From NCBI GenBank assembly GCA_910574475.1, contig CAJTAT010000008.1:1-64000 (forward strand): DNA of 64,000 nt, read 5' to 3'. The stretch comes from Clostridia bacterium. GTDB taxonomy: Bacteria; Bacillota; Clostridia; Lachnospirales; Lachnospiraceae. The notes beneath the pieces are model-generated. The model did not search any database, was not told the origin of the DNA, and saw nothing but the letters and a program-made list of their open reading frames with translations. Position numbers and translations under genes: made by a program. How positions within the stretch are numbered: position 1 is the first letter of the stretch; every line of letters starts with the position of its first letter. Shown here one piece after another: positions 25,125 through 35,273 of the stretch.

Positions 25125-28100
25125 TCAGAAGTCCGCCACAGAATCTTCCGAGCAAATATAAGCGTCGCTCTGCTTTGTGGGATCCTCTGGATCATTTTCC
25201 TGCACATCAGCGACAACTGTCACCGACCCAGTTGGCTTAAGCTCCTGCATGGTTACTACAGCGCCCTCCTCCGTCTTCAGGCTGTCGGCATCCGGCAAAA
25301 GCAAGGTGTAATGGAAACAGTGATGTTCCTCATCCCATACTGCTTGAAGCCGGGCGTTTGTCTCCACTTCATAAGGAGTGGCGGAGCCAGAGCCTGCCTG
25401 AATACCGGACACCTTCATGGAATAATCTATTAATTCAAATACATTCTCCTCTGTTTCCGGTACAGATATCCAGATCTTTTCATTCTTCTCATTCTCGCCG
25501 GCTATCCATACTTCCGCTTTTTTCCCTCCGTCGTCTGTGTCTGTTTCTACTACCCGGAATTTTTGCTCCTTAAGTGCATCTGGATCGGTTCCCGCTTTCG
25601 GCGTCAACGTTATATAGTAGGAATCTGCCAGCTCCACACTGCTCCATTCGATCATCCCATGGGCAGCCGTCCAGGTCTCTGTCACTATATCATCCGGCAG
25701 ATCCGGATTTGGCCTTTTGATAGCTGTAACAGGAAGCTCCCGGATGCCGCTGGCAAGCTGAGGCTTCGACAGCCTTACATAGGGAAGTCGCCAGATATCT
25801 GTATTCACTACCCACCTGGAACTGATCTGACCGTCGCCGGAAGAGATTCGTGTATAGAACAGAACCCATTTGCCCGCATATTCTGCCGACAGGCTCCGAA
25901 GGGTATGCAGATATTCTGTGCTGTTCACCGAAGTCATGGAAATCGGCCTCAACAAATCTCCTGTCTGGATTGGGTACACTGCCAGAAAGCCTTCCAGCTT
26001 TTTAAGTTCATTGAGGTCATCCAGGTTTACAGTTGAGTTTTTCGCATCTTTCGCAGCTTCTTCACTGTCAAATACATAAGCTTTTATGAGGAAGCTACTG
26101 TCTCCCGGCGGTGCCTTATCCGGCCGGACGGTAACGCTCAGGCCGCCTTCCTGATCCACATCCTCTCCCTGGAATCTCGTTACAGACACAGGAGCATCAG
26201 AAGCGTATTCCCAGTTTTTACTCCAGGTAACAGTTGGGTCTTCGATTCGGTTGGGTACCTGCAGCTCATACGTCACGCCGTCTACGCTATTTACATATTT
26301 GGAGTCGGGAGCATTTTCATCTGCCAGGGCCACCAGATATATCAGTATCTTTTGCCCGACATATTTCTCCAGCGGCAAGCTTACGCTGTAACGGCCGTTC
26401 TCTTTTTTCTCTGTCACGAGTACAGTCGCCAGAGGATCCGCAGGCGCTGTATCCAGGGTTCCGTCTGTCTTGTAAGGTTGCACAAAGACCCCATAGGATA
26501 CACACCCCTCCTCCGGGCTAATGGGTTCCCACTCCACCGTATAATTCAACTCGTCTGGATTGGGATTCGTGATCGTCGGCTGTGCCGGTCTGGGCAGTCT
26601 CTGCTTTACTGGATAAATCTTCGATGCAGTCAGGCCGATTTCCCCTTTTGCTTCATCTCCCCTGCGAGTGACAGTAAGTTTTACATTTTCATAGGTCCAG
26701 TCTTCTGCATCTACTGGAAGCTGGTTCCCATAAATCTCCTGGTTTGTCACAATGGATACCTCTTTGCCATCTTCATTGATACCCGTCAGGGAGACAATGT
26801 AAGAATTGGCTGTACCATCTGCTTCATCCCATCGGAAGGTATACTGCATCCGGTCTTTATCTAGACCAGAATCCATCGCAAGCTCTGCCTTTTCTGAAAG
26901 CTTGGGGGCTTTTATCCATGTAAGCAATACTCCGCTTTCAGGAAGGAAGGCCCTGTAGTTTTCAAAGGTGGCCTCATCTAACACAGGACTATCCATATAA
27001 CTCCAGACAGGCGTCACTTTTTCTGTCCCGTCGGCCCCGGTTTCTTTTTCTACCCCATCCAGCACACAAATGTTTCCCCGATTATTTTTCAAGGTATAAA
27101 TTCCGGCATAATCTCCCTCTGTAGAATAATAGGTATATACCTCTCCCAGTCCTGATTGGGCATACCATACCCGCACTCTCAAATCTGTCACATAGGGAAA
27201 TCCATCTTCTTTCAAGCAGGACATATACTCCGGCAAGCTGCTAAAGACGGCCGAAACAGTACCGTTCGCAGAGGTGAGGATATCCGTCTGTTGGATCACT
27301 ACATCCTCTTGCCTGGTTCCTTCCCTGTCATCCCAGGTTCCAATCAGCTCAGCCCTGTATATGGGAGTCGTGGTAATCGTACCGGAATTTTTTGCATCTA
27401 ATGTCACTGTAATACTCAAATCACTCAGGTATGTTCCTGAAATACTATATTTCGGCTCTGCAAGCGGAGCATTTCCCTTTAATGCCAGAGAGGGTGTATA
27501 TGCAGGAAGAAAGACGGGAACTGATACTTGTTCGGAAGGCAGTATCATCACCTGTTGTGTGTCCCCTGTACCAATCGCCTGAACAAGAAGCTGCTGTAAG
27601 GAATCTGAACTCAAATTGCCAGAGTCTGTATACAGCGAAGTTTTGACCCATTTCTCTTGTGCCTCATCCCATTGGGGCTCTATTTCCACTTTTTCTCCAT
27701 TGATCTGGATCTTCCAGTTTTCCTCAAAATCTTCATATGAATAATCTTCCTCATTCTCCAGCCAGAAACGGTATGTAAGTCCTCCATGACTGCGTACCAA
27801 CTCAACTTTAATACTGGGAGCGGGGAGAATCTTCGCAATCTTTTGGGTATCGCTGTAAATCATCTCAGAATCTTTCACTTCATCAAACATACTGCAGGCC
27901 TTTACTCCCACCGACAGATGTTTATCCTTTAGTTGGGCTGCCTCCTCTGGAGAAAGTTCAAAGCTGTACTCTTCTGAATAGAATTCAATGTTTCTCAGAG
28001 CTGTTCTATTTTCCCCATTTTCTCCCTCAGCCAAATATAAAACTCCCTTATATTTAAATGGATCTGTCCCATATACAGGAGTCACCTTAACCGTCACCCT

Positions 28101-31100
28101 ATTTCCATTACTGGAGACTTCTACGCTGCTTGGTTTCTCTATTTCCTCCTTTTTCGTATCTAACGTCACCAAATTTGCCTTATTCTCCAGCTTATGGTAG
28201 GCGCTTCGAACATGATCGTCAAAATCGCTTCCTTTATTAGCGATCTGATTTCCCATGTTGTTATGCTGTAGATCAGAAATTTCAAATAAAAGCTGCCCTA
28301 CTTCAGTTGTTCCTGAGAGAAGCTTGTCGTTTTCAACCCTCAAACCAGCTATATTATTTATCCGTGTCCCTTCCTTCAGATAGGCAAGATAATCTGTTCC
28401 ATCCTTTCTTATGATATACGCACGGGCCGTCTTGGCTCTTGCCAATTTTTCCGTCAATGTAGATACAGTTCCATTTGAAAAGGTTACACGATCTCCATCA
28501 ATAAAATAGTTATTCCCTGCAACAAGGTGTTGAGAATTTTTCGTGTTATTTCCATTTTCATAGGAAATGATTGGATGGTCTTTGTAATTGTTATTATTAT
28601 AGCTTACAGAGTAACAATCTCTTAATACTGTATTTTTTGCTCCTGTTTCCTCATAGCGCTCACCAAAAATTCCACCCACAAAGTTTGCTCCATTCAGATT
28701 GGAAGCAAAGTTGCGGCAGCGCTCTATACGCAAAGATATATTTTTCGTGGATCTCTCAATTGGTTTTTGATCTGGATTATCACAGGAAAAAAACCCCACA
28801 ATGCCAGACGCCATGGAAGCAGAATGAATCTCCACACCGGAACCGTTGACACAATCCAGTACCTGGATAGTATACCTTTGTCCTGAATCGTTGTCTTCCA
28901 CCCGGTAAGCTGTGACATTTCCCAGAATTCCAGCGCTGTCATTGGCACAGTTCCCATTGTTTTGACCACTTCGTCCAAAGATATTCCCATAATTTCCACA
29001 GCTTATAATATTGTACTCATTATTTTCATAGGCATGGTAAAGCTGGGCCACGATTCCGCCGGCCGCGCCTACCCAGCCTGCTCCATAAGTGGTCTGCAGA
29101 TTCCCATAGTTATAGCATTTTTCAATGGTCCCCCCAGTTCCTGTCCACTGTCCCAAAATACCGCCTGCATAATGTGCCCACATGCAATAGACCGTACCAT
29201 AATTGATACATCCCTGAAGCTTCCACCCACCAGCAGTCGTATTGTTCTGGTTCCCGATGATACCACCTGCAAAGCGGTCGCTCTCTCCTACCCAATTCCC
29301 TTGTTGATTACGTGTTGGACTCTGCTCCTTGCCTACAAAAGCCTGATTTACCAAAAAAGACAGATCATTTTCCGATTCATTCATTCCAATGATACCGCCA
29401 GTTCCCACACCGATAGCACTGGACTTGTTATTCAAATACCAGTTTCCAGTAGCACAGCGGTCTACCCGTCCGCTGGGTGCATTGTAGGCAGCGATTCCCC
29501 CCAGGTTCCCATTGGTAAGCATCGTGAGGGTCAAATTTCTGTTCTGATTGACTTTTCCACCTCTGTTATAAGAAAAATCTTCAAGAGAGTTGTTTACATT
29601 GTTCCATCCCCAATTTACATAATTTTCATCAGCAGAAAGCCCTTTTGTGTTGTCAATAAATTTGTTTACATTCTCATTAAAGTCATCTTCCGTGAAATCT
29701 CCAATCCCCTTCATCAGTTCTGCCGTGCCAGAATCCCCGGACAGGGTAATACTACCCTTGTTATAGCCTACAATGCCACCGACCATTCCATTGGCCACAC
29801 GTATCGCGCTTGACCTGTCGGATTTGTCGATAAAGCATCCGCTAATTACAGCGCTTTCCTCATTCTTTCCAACGATTCCTCCTATATGAGTGGCGGATTT
29901 TTCTTTTTCTTCCCAGGTGCTGGTATTGGTAGCCGTATAGACACCTGTGGCCTTCAGATCAAGGCCTTTGACCGTACATCCAGACAGAGATCCTATGTTG
30001 CATCCTGCGATTCCTCCATAGCAATTCCCCACAGCGCTGCTACCCTCATCTATGGTCCCGTTGAGGAAATGACATTCCTTCACACCTTTCTCTGGATCTG
30101 CCGCCAGGTTTTCGCCCACAATACCACCCAGGTACTGATAATTTCTAAAATTTTTAAATGTTAACCCTGATGCGGTGATGGACATGATAGCTCCGGTTTC
30201 AGAATTTACGCCGGCGATGCCTCCCACACTTAACTTACCAGTACTTAAAGAAATCTCTGGTATCTGTTCAACCAGAGAATCCTTCTTTCCCTGAATCGTT
30301 CCCTCATTTATGCCAGCCACACCGCCGACCTTTTGGGCGCTTCCAGTAATCTTTACCTTTCCCTGTATCGGACTTAAAGCAATGAGAATCTCTCCTCTGT
30401 TCACTGCGCAGACTCCGCCGATCTCATTTTCCCCATGACTGTTAATGGTGACAGAGATTTTTCCATTTCCATCTCCCACCGTACAGTTATCAATCCTTCC
30501 ATGGTTTTCGGCTGTAATTCCTCCTGCATAACCCGCATCACTGTTCACATTTCCCAGATTCTCGCAGCCTGTCAATGCCATGCCTTCTCCATTCACTGCC
30601 ACTATGCCTCCTGCCAGTCCTTTGTTGGCAGTGACACGGGCACAGCGGTTTCGGGCCTGGGTAATACTTCCTCCTGCTCCCCGGGCTTCTCCTGCGATTC
30701 CTCCTGCATAGCCTGAGAGGGCCCGCACTTCTTTTGCCTGGGCAGTGAGATAGATCTCCTTTCCCAAATCTGATTCTGCTATCAAAATTCCTTCGTTGAT
30801 ACCAACGATACCGCCTACCTGTCTGCGCCCCGTGACGGTGACGCCTGCTCCTACGGCCACTACTTCTCCTGCAGTGCCTGATTGAGCCTTCACTGAGATA
30901 GTTCCCGAATTCTGATTCAACCCCACCAGACCACCGATGCCGTTTCCTGTATTTTCCCCGTCATTTCCAGAGGTTCCAGTGACAGTGCGGGTCACAGTAT
31001 CATTCTCTCCAGTCGCCTGAATCTGTCCTGCATTTCCCCCTGCCATGCCGCCGGCATAATTTCCAGCTGCTGTAACGCTGGCCGAGCTGGTATTGTCTAT

Positions 31101-34100
31101 AAGAGCCCCCTGAAGCAGGTTAAAGCCCACGATTCCGCCGACATAGTTACGCCCAGAGATGGTCCTCCCCTGGCTTGTCGTACATGTTCCAATCGTTCCT
31201 GATACATAATTCCAGATGGAGTTCCCTTTTACATCTGTGTAATGATATCGTTGGTTTTCATTTCCTGTACCTGCATTTACATTGACATTTAATCCAGCAA
31301 TGCCGCCCAGGTAATCTAGCTCTACATTTCCAAAGTTACTGGCCAGCTCACAGTTAAACACACCGCCGGCATTGAAACCTACAATACCTCCCAGGCCCTG
31401 GAATCCTCTCATATTACCTGTGTTGGCGCAGTGATCGATGACCTGATGCTCCATATTGGCGCCGATAATGCCGCCAATGAAATAGACACGGGTCTCTTCC
31501 TCGATCTGTTGGGCAGCAGAATAGACTCCCTCATTCTCCAAATATGCCTTCAGAGACACACCTTCTCTGGGAGCACTGCCGGATCTGGATATCTCAGCAG
31601 AATTTTTACAGTTTTGAATTACCAGGCTGGTGCCCCGCTCGCAGTAGCCTACGATACCGCCTATGTAGGCATATCCCCGGATGGGAATATTGTTATTGGC
31701 ACTGTCCAGGTTGTCTTTATCATTTCTTATATTGGCAATAGTCAGTGTATAGGGATTTTCTGACTCCATCACCTTTGTGGGAAGATTATTCTCATCCAGC
31801 CTGGGAAGAAGGGCTTTTTCTGAAGGCGTCTTGGCATCCGCCTCAGCAAGAAGACAGGTAAGAAGATCTGTACCGCCAAGCTGCTTCTCCTCATAGGTTC
31901 TGTGGTAGCCTATCACTCCCCCGGTAAAAGCTGTTCCAGTAATACTGCCAAGACCGTTGTCCGCCCAGAAACGTTCCAAGCTGTTATCCTTCTCAAGAGC
32001 TACCACATTGGCGCCGATGATACCGCCTACGCAGTATTCTCCTGTGACGCTGACTGGACGTACAGAGAGCTCCATCTCTAAAATCTCCCCAGATGCATTG
32101 AGTCCGATTGCTCCTCCAACAGCCGCGCCGGTGGCGTGGATCTGTCCGCCAATCAGCTGGTAGTCAGCTTCTACCTTCCCGTAGGTATCATTGAAGCCAA
32201 TAACACCACCCACGAAATTTCTACCTGTCACGATACTGGATACAGACTTCACAGCGGTAGCCGAATCCTCTCCGCTAAAATAAATCTCACCGTTGTTATA
32301 GCCTGCCAGGCCCCCAGCACAGTCTCCGGTGGTCTGCCAATTCTGCACAATGGTATTGTAAATGCTGTGATCGTAGTCAGAAAGATAGCTGGCACAGTTT
32401 TCCAGCTTCCCCATCCTTCCGTTATAGCCTACGATCCCTCCAATATAGCGGCCATATCCGGCTGCCACACCGTTATTTACACAGTTATGGATCGTGGTAC
32501 TGGCGTTTCCATCGTTCTTACCTACGATACCGCCCACATAGTTATTGCCAATGACATAGCCGGCGTTGGTTGTCACTGTAATATTTTCCTCATTTGCCCC
32601 TGTGATCACCTGTTCAATATCGTTGGAAAGTCCGCCTGCAATACCACCCACATAATCAGAACCGAGAATATACCCCCCGCTCTGGGTACGGCAACCTCTC
32701 AAGTGACAGCCGTTCCCGTAGCCGATGATGCCACCTACATACTGTCCCAATAGAGTTTCGGCTCTTTCATCCTCATCATAGCCATCTTTCATATACTGGT
32801 AGCTGCTAGAACGCCCAGAAGCGCTGAAGGAAGTATCGATCTCCACTTGGCTTCCATAGCCCAGGATACCGCCGAAGTACCGCCCTGTAAGCTCCCCATC
32901 CTCTTCCTTTCTGGCTGCACTGATGGCGCATAGCACCAGGCCGTTATTGGAACAGTCCTTCAGGCCGGATGTATGGGAACTATCACCGGGATTTGTATTC
33001 AAATTGTAATCGCTTTTCACATTACCGCCTACGCCGCCTGTAAAAAGGTTGCCTGTCACATTTGCATGGTTGACACAGGTGTCAAGCTTTACCTGCTCGC
33101 CAATCCAGGCATAGCCAAAGACTCCTCCGATCCCATAGGCGTAATCGGAAGCTTGCTTCTCCACATTGGCTGAGTTCTGTATTTTAACTGGATCTGGAAG
33201 CTTCGCCTCCACAGCGCCTTCCACAGTTAGATTTCGGGTCTGAATCAGGGTGGCATCGGTAGCTGTCAGCATTTTTAGCTTGCCATCCATCTCTTTCCCT
33301 GCAAGCACACCAACTAAGCCGCCGATTCCCGCCGGATTCATGTCTCTTTCACTGCCATTTTTTTCTCTGTCTGCAAGCCGGACTTCCAGCACTTTCGGCT
33401 GTGTCTGGGCCTCTTTCTTTGTCACCTTCAATGAGATTTGATTCAGCTTCCCCTGGCTTCTTCCGCAGAGAACTCCCACGCCGTATAAATGTTCAAAATT
33501 TTCTACAGGCTCCGACTCATTTTTTCCTGCTACTTTTTCCCCAGTAAGCTCTAGCAGAGGGTCTTGCAGAGTCACATTTTCGATGGTTCCCTCCACTTCA
33601 CAAAAGAGTCCCAGATAGTTCGTGTATGAACGTTTATTTATCTCCAGGCTCAAATAAAGCGTATCGATCAGTGAATCATTTGCCACAGAATCCGCTCCCA
33701 GATGTACATTGGACAGTGAGGCGGTACCCAGCAAAATCGGTGACAAAATCCCGCCGCTTTTCCCCCTCAGAGTATGGTTCCTGGAAAGCACTGGGACAGA
33801 GGGGAAGTCAAGAGTTTTCCCTCCCTGGCTGCCTGGAGAACTGCTCTGCCAGGTAGCTTTACGGATTTTTATGATTTCCTCACCCGCATACTCTTCTTCC
33901 ACCACTCCTTCGTACAGTCCGGTGCCCGGAGAAGTCCAGTCCATATTTCGTTCCGTCAGGGTAAACTCTGCCTCTTTCGTCTCATCATAGTAGCGAATAT
34001 TGGAAAGATGACGGAAGCGGGCAATCCCGGCCTCAAGCTTTGCATCTTTCTCTTTGCTCCCTTTGGCGAAAAGGGTATTTTCCACATTGGAGGTGACAGG

Positions 34101-35270
34101 ACGGCTCTCTTGGTACTCTCGAAAATCTTTTTCTTCTTCGATTCCCTTATAATATGGATCAGCCTTTATGACAGCATAAATATCCTGAGGGCTTTTTAGC
34201 TCCTCAAGTCCTGGATTTACTGCAAGCCTGGTAATACTGGTACTGGTAGTCCGGGCCAGGGTCACTCCTCCACTCCCACCCTCATTGGCTTTCAGTCCTT
34301 CTATCAAAGCAGCCGACATCATGCCGTCCAGAGTCAGAGAAAACCTCCCATTCTGACCGACTCCTCCTTTCTCGTAGGAGAGAGGAAAATACCAGTCTCC
34401 AAGATCAGCCTGTTCTCCCCCCGAGGTCTTTGGTCCCTTCAGATTCAGCCGGACAGCCCCAGCGCCAGACCAGCCATAATTCTTTCTAAGCTCCGTTCGA
34501 TTCACCTGAGTGGAAAAAAGCTCTTCTTTCGTCTCATCGTTGTAAAAGGTAATGGTAAAATTCACATCCCGGTTGTCATATCTGGAATTGCTGGACCAGT
34601 TCAGGGAGAGAGTCTCGCTGTTCACCAGATTGATACTGGTGACTTTAAGCTGAGTAGGCTTCAGATCGACTACATTTGTCACATCCTCCGCGGAATAGTA
34701 GCCCAGAAACTTTCCTTTCCGATTGTCATAGGAACGATTGCCCTCTCTGGCACTGATATCCAAAACCCCCTTTGAACTATCCTCTGCTTCATAAGAAAGC
34801 TCATGACAACGGGTTGCATAAAAAGCAGAATACACCTGCCCTGTCTCAATATCCACCTCAATGGCAATGACGCCTTTCAAAAATTCCTTGTCATAGCTGC
34901 TCTCATCCAAAAGTGTTAATACCTGATCTTCCGATTTTGAGGCCCTGTCAGCCTTGCCGCTGTTCAGCATGACGCCGTAGATGCGGCTGTTCTTTGCATC
35001 CGCATCATCACCAACAAAAGTAGTATTCGGTGTTCCCTTCTCTATGATTTTTGCACGAAAATCCTCCCACTCGCCAGAAGTACGATACCAGGTGAGCACG
35101 GATTCTGCAGCTAAATATGCGGTTTTTGCATTGGCTTCATTCTTCCGAAATTCTGCCAGCTTTATGTAATGGGACGCTGTAGGAATGGCAATGGCCGCAA
35201 TTACAGCCAGAATGGCCAATACCACCACAGCCTCCATCAAAGTAAATCCTTTTTTTAACTGTGACTTCAT
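25125..35270 (-). CDS. Giant modular type IV pilin: prepilin leader, GLUG repeat domain, Fn3-like tail
   Basis: 3381 residues. The N-terminus MKSQLKKG|FTLMEAVVVL is a canonical class III prepilin signal (cut after Gly8, Glu13 at +5), with a pilin alpha-1 helix to about residue 35 and a pilin-like domain to about 200. A beta-rich region leads to a run of GLUG-type repeats from about 650 to 2200, with dozens of cores of the type GGIVGYN, GGIAGLN and GGIIGANxE, each followed by a Cys-X-N-x-G strand. The last 1100 residues are Ig/Fn3-like modules (VEWEPISPEEGCVSYGVFV, WSSVELADSYYITLTPKAG). There is no C-terminal sortase signal. It sits directly after pilT, 3 bp apart, so it is probably mounted on the pilus as an adhesive subunit rather than anchored to the wall. 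No frameshift is visible. Confidence 0.88.
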   Translation of the reverse strand: MKSQLKKGFTLMEAVVVLAILAVIAAIAIPTASHYIKLAEFRKNEANAKTAYLAAESVLTWYRTSGEWEDFRAKIIEKGTPNTTFVGDDADAKNSRIYGVMLNSGKADRASKSEDQVLTLLDESSYDKEFLKGVIAIEVDIETGQVYSAFYATRCHELSYEAEDSSKGVLDISAREGNRSYDNRKGKFLGYYSAEDVTNVVDLKPTQLKVTSINLVNSETLSLNWSSNSRYDNRDVNFTITFYNDETKEELFSTQVNRTELRKNYGWSGAGAVRLNLKGPKTSGGEQADLGDWYFPLSYEKGGVGQNGRFSLTLDGMMSAALIEGLKANEGGSGGVTLARTTSTSITRLAVNPGLEELKSPQDIYAVIKADPYYKGIEEEKDFREYQESRPVTSNVENTLFAKGSKEKDAKLEAGIARFRHLSNIRYYDETKEAEFTLTERNMDWTSPGTGLYEGVVEEEYAGEEIIKIRKATWQSSSPGSQGGKTLDFPSVPVLSRNHTLRGKSGGILSPILLGTASLSNVHLGADSVANDSLIDTLYLSLEINKRSYTNYLGLFCEVEGTIENVTLQDPLLELTGEKVAGKNESEPVENFEHLYGVGVLCGRSQGKLNQISLKVTKKEAQTQPKVLEVRLADREKNGSERDMNPAGIGGLVGVLAGKEMDGKLKMLTATDATLIQTRNLTVEGAVEAKLPDPVKIQNSANVEKQASDYAYGIGGVFGYAWIGEQVKLDTCVNHANVTGNLFTGGVGGNVKSDYNLNTNPGDSSHTSGLKDCSNNGLVLCAISAARKEEDGELTGRYFGGILGYGSQVEIDTSFSASGRSSSYQYMKDGYDEDERAETLLGQYVGGIIGYGNGCHLRGCRTQSGGYILGSDYVGGIAGGLSNDIEQVITGANEENITVTTNAGYVIGNNYVGGIVGKNDGNASTTIHNCVNNGVAAGYGRYIGGIVGYNGRMGKLENCASYLSDYDHSIYNTIVQNWQTTGDCAGGLAGYNNGEIYFSGEDSATAVKSVSSIVTGRNFVGGVIGFNDTYGKVEADYQLIGGQIHATGAAVGGAIGLNASGEILEMELSVRPVSVTGEYCVGGIIGANVVALEKDNSLERFWADNGLGSITGTAFTGGVIGYHRTYEEKQLGGTDLLTCLLAEADAKTPSEKALLPRLDENNLPTKVMESENPYTLTIANIRNDKDNLDSANNNIPIRGYAYIGGIVGYCERGTSLVIQNCKNSAEISRSGSAPREGVSLKAYLENEGVYSAAQQIEEETRVYFIGGIIGANMEHQVIDHCANTGNMRGFQGLGGIVGFNAGGVFNCELASNFGNVELDYLGGIAGLNVNVNAGTGNENQRYHYTDVKGNSIWNYVSGTIGTCTTSQGRTISGRNYVGGIVGFNLLQGALIDNTSSASVTAAGNYAGGMAGGNAGQIQATGENDTVTRTVTGTSGNDGENTGNGIGGLVGLNQNSGTISVKAQSGTAGEVVAVGAGVTVTGRRQVGGIVGINEGILIAESDLGKEIYLTAQAKEVRALSGYAGGIAGEARGAGGSITQARNRCARVTANKGLAGGIVAVNGEGMALTGCENLGNVNSDAGYAGGITAENHGRIDNCTVGDGNGKISVTINSHGENEIGGVCAVNRGEILIALSPIQGKVKITGSAQKVGGVAGINEGTIQGKKDSLVEQIPEISLSTGKLSVGGIAGVNSETGAIMSITASGLTFKNFRNYQYLGGIVGENLAADPEKGVKECHFLNGTIDEGSSAVGNCYGGIAGCNIGSLSGCTVKGLDLKATGVYTATNTSTWEEKEKSATHIGGIVGKNEESAVISGCFIDKSDRSSAIRVANGMVGGIVGYNKGSITLSGDSGTAELMKGIGDFTEDDFNENVNKFIDNTKGLSADENYVNWGWNNVNNSLEDFSYNRGGKVNQNRNLTLTMLTNGNLGGIAAYNAPSGRVDRCATGNWYLNNKSSAIGVGTGGIIGMNESENDLSFLVNQAFVGKEQSPTRNQQGNWVGESDRFAGGIIGNQNNTTAGGWKLQGCINYGTVYCMWAHYAGGILGQWTGTGGTIEKCYNYGNLQTTYGAGWVGAAGGIVAQLYHAYENNEYNIISCGNYGNIFGRSGQNNGNCANDSAGILGNVTAYRVEDNDSGQRYTIQVLDCVNGSGVEIHSASMASGIVGFFSCDNPDQKPIERSTKNISLRIERCRNFASNLNGANFVGGIFGERYEETGAKNTVLRDCYSVSYNNNNYKDHPIISYENGNNTKNSQHLVAGNNYFIDGDRVTFSNGTVSTLTEKLARAKTARAYIIRKDGTDYLAYLKEGTRINNIAGLRVENDKLLSGTTEVGQLLFEISDLQHNNMGNQIANKGSDFDDHVRSAYHKLENKANLVTLDTKKEEIEKPSSVEVSSNGNRVTVKVTPVYGTDPFKYKGVLYLAEGENGENRTALRNIEFYSEEYSFELSPEEAAQLKDKHLSVGVKACSMFDEVKDSEMIYSDTQKIAKILPAPSIKVELVRSHGGLTYRFWLENEEDYSYEDFEENWKIQINGEKVEIEPQWDEAQEKWVKTSLYTDSGNLSSDSLQQLLVQAIGTGDTQQVMILPSEQVSVPVFLPAYTPSLALKGNAPLAEPKYSISGTYLSDLSITVTLDAKNSGTITTTPIYRAELIGTWDDREGTRQEDVVIQQTDILTSANGTVSAVFSSLPEYMSCLKEDGFPYVTDLRVRVWYAQSGLGEVYTYYSTEGDYAGIYTLKNNRGNICVLDGVEKETGADGTEKVTPVWSYMDSPVLDEATFENYRAFLPESGVLLTWIKAPKLSEKAELAMDSGLDKDRMQYTFRWDEADGTANSYIVSLTGINEDGKEVSIVTNQEIYGNQLPVDAEDWTYENVKLTVTRRGDEAKGEIGLTASKIYPVKQRLPRPAQPTITNPNPDELNYTVEWEPISPEEGCVSYGVFVQPYKTDGTLDTAPADPLATVLVTEKKENGRYSVSLPLEKYVGQKILIYLVALADENAPDSKYVNSVDGVTYELQVPNRIEDPTVTWSKNWEYASDAPVSVTRFQGEDVDQEGGLSVTVRPDKAPPGDSSFLIKAYVFDSEEAAKDAKNSTVNLDDLNELKKLEGFLAVYPIQTGDLLRPISMTSVNSTEYLHTLRSLSAEYAGKWVLFYTRISSGDGQISSRWVVNTDIWRLPYVRLSKPQLASGIRELPVTAIKRPNPDLPDDIVTETWTAAHGMIEWSSVELADSYYITLTPKAGTDPDALKEQKFRVVETDTDDGGKKAEVWIAGENEKNEKIWISVPETEENVFELIDYSMKVSGIQAGSGSATPYEVETNARLQAVWDEEHHCFHYTLLLPDADSLKTEEGAVVTMQELKPTGSVTVVADVQENDPEDPTKQSDAYICSEDSVADF

Positions 35271-35273
35271 GAA

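Noticed and set aside
32136..32753. Plus-strand 205-codon frame opposite the GLUG region
   Set aside because: It is a shadow of the repetitive glycine/isoleucine codons of the giant pilin, with no site or family match.
28660..33310. Repetitive DNA in the middle of the giant pilin gene, considered as a CRISPR array or tandem DNA repeat
   Set aside because: The repetition is at protein level (GGIVG-type GLUG units of varying spacing) inside one open frame; there are no constant repeats with unique spacers.
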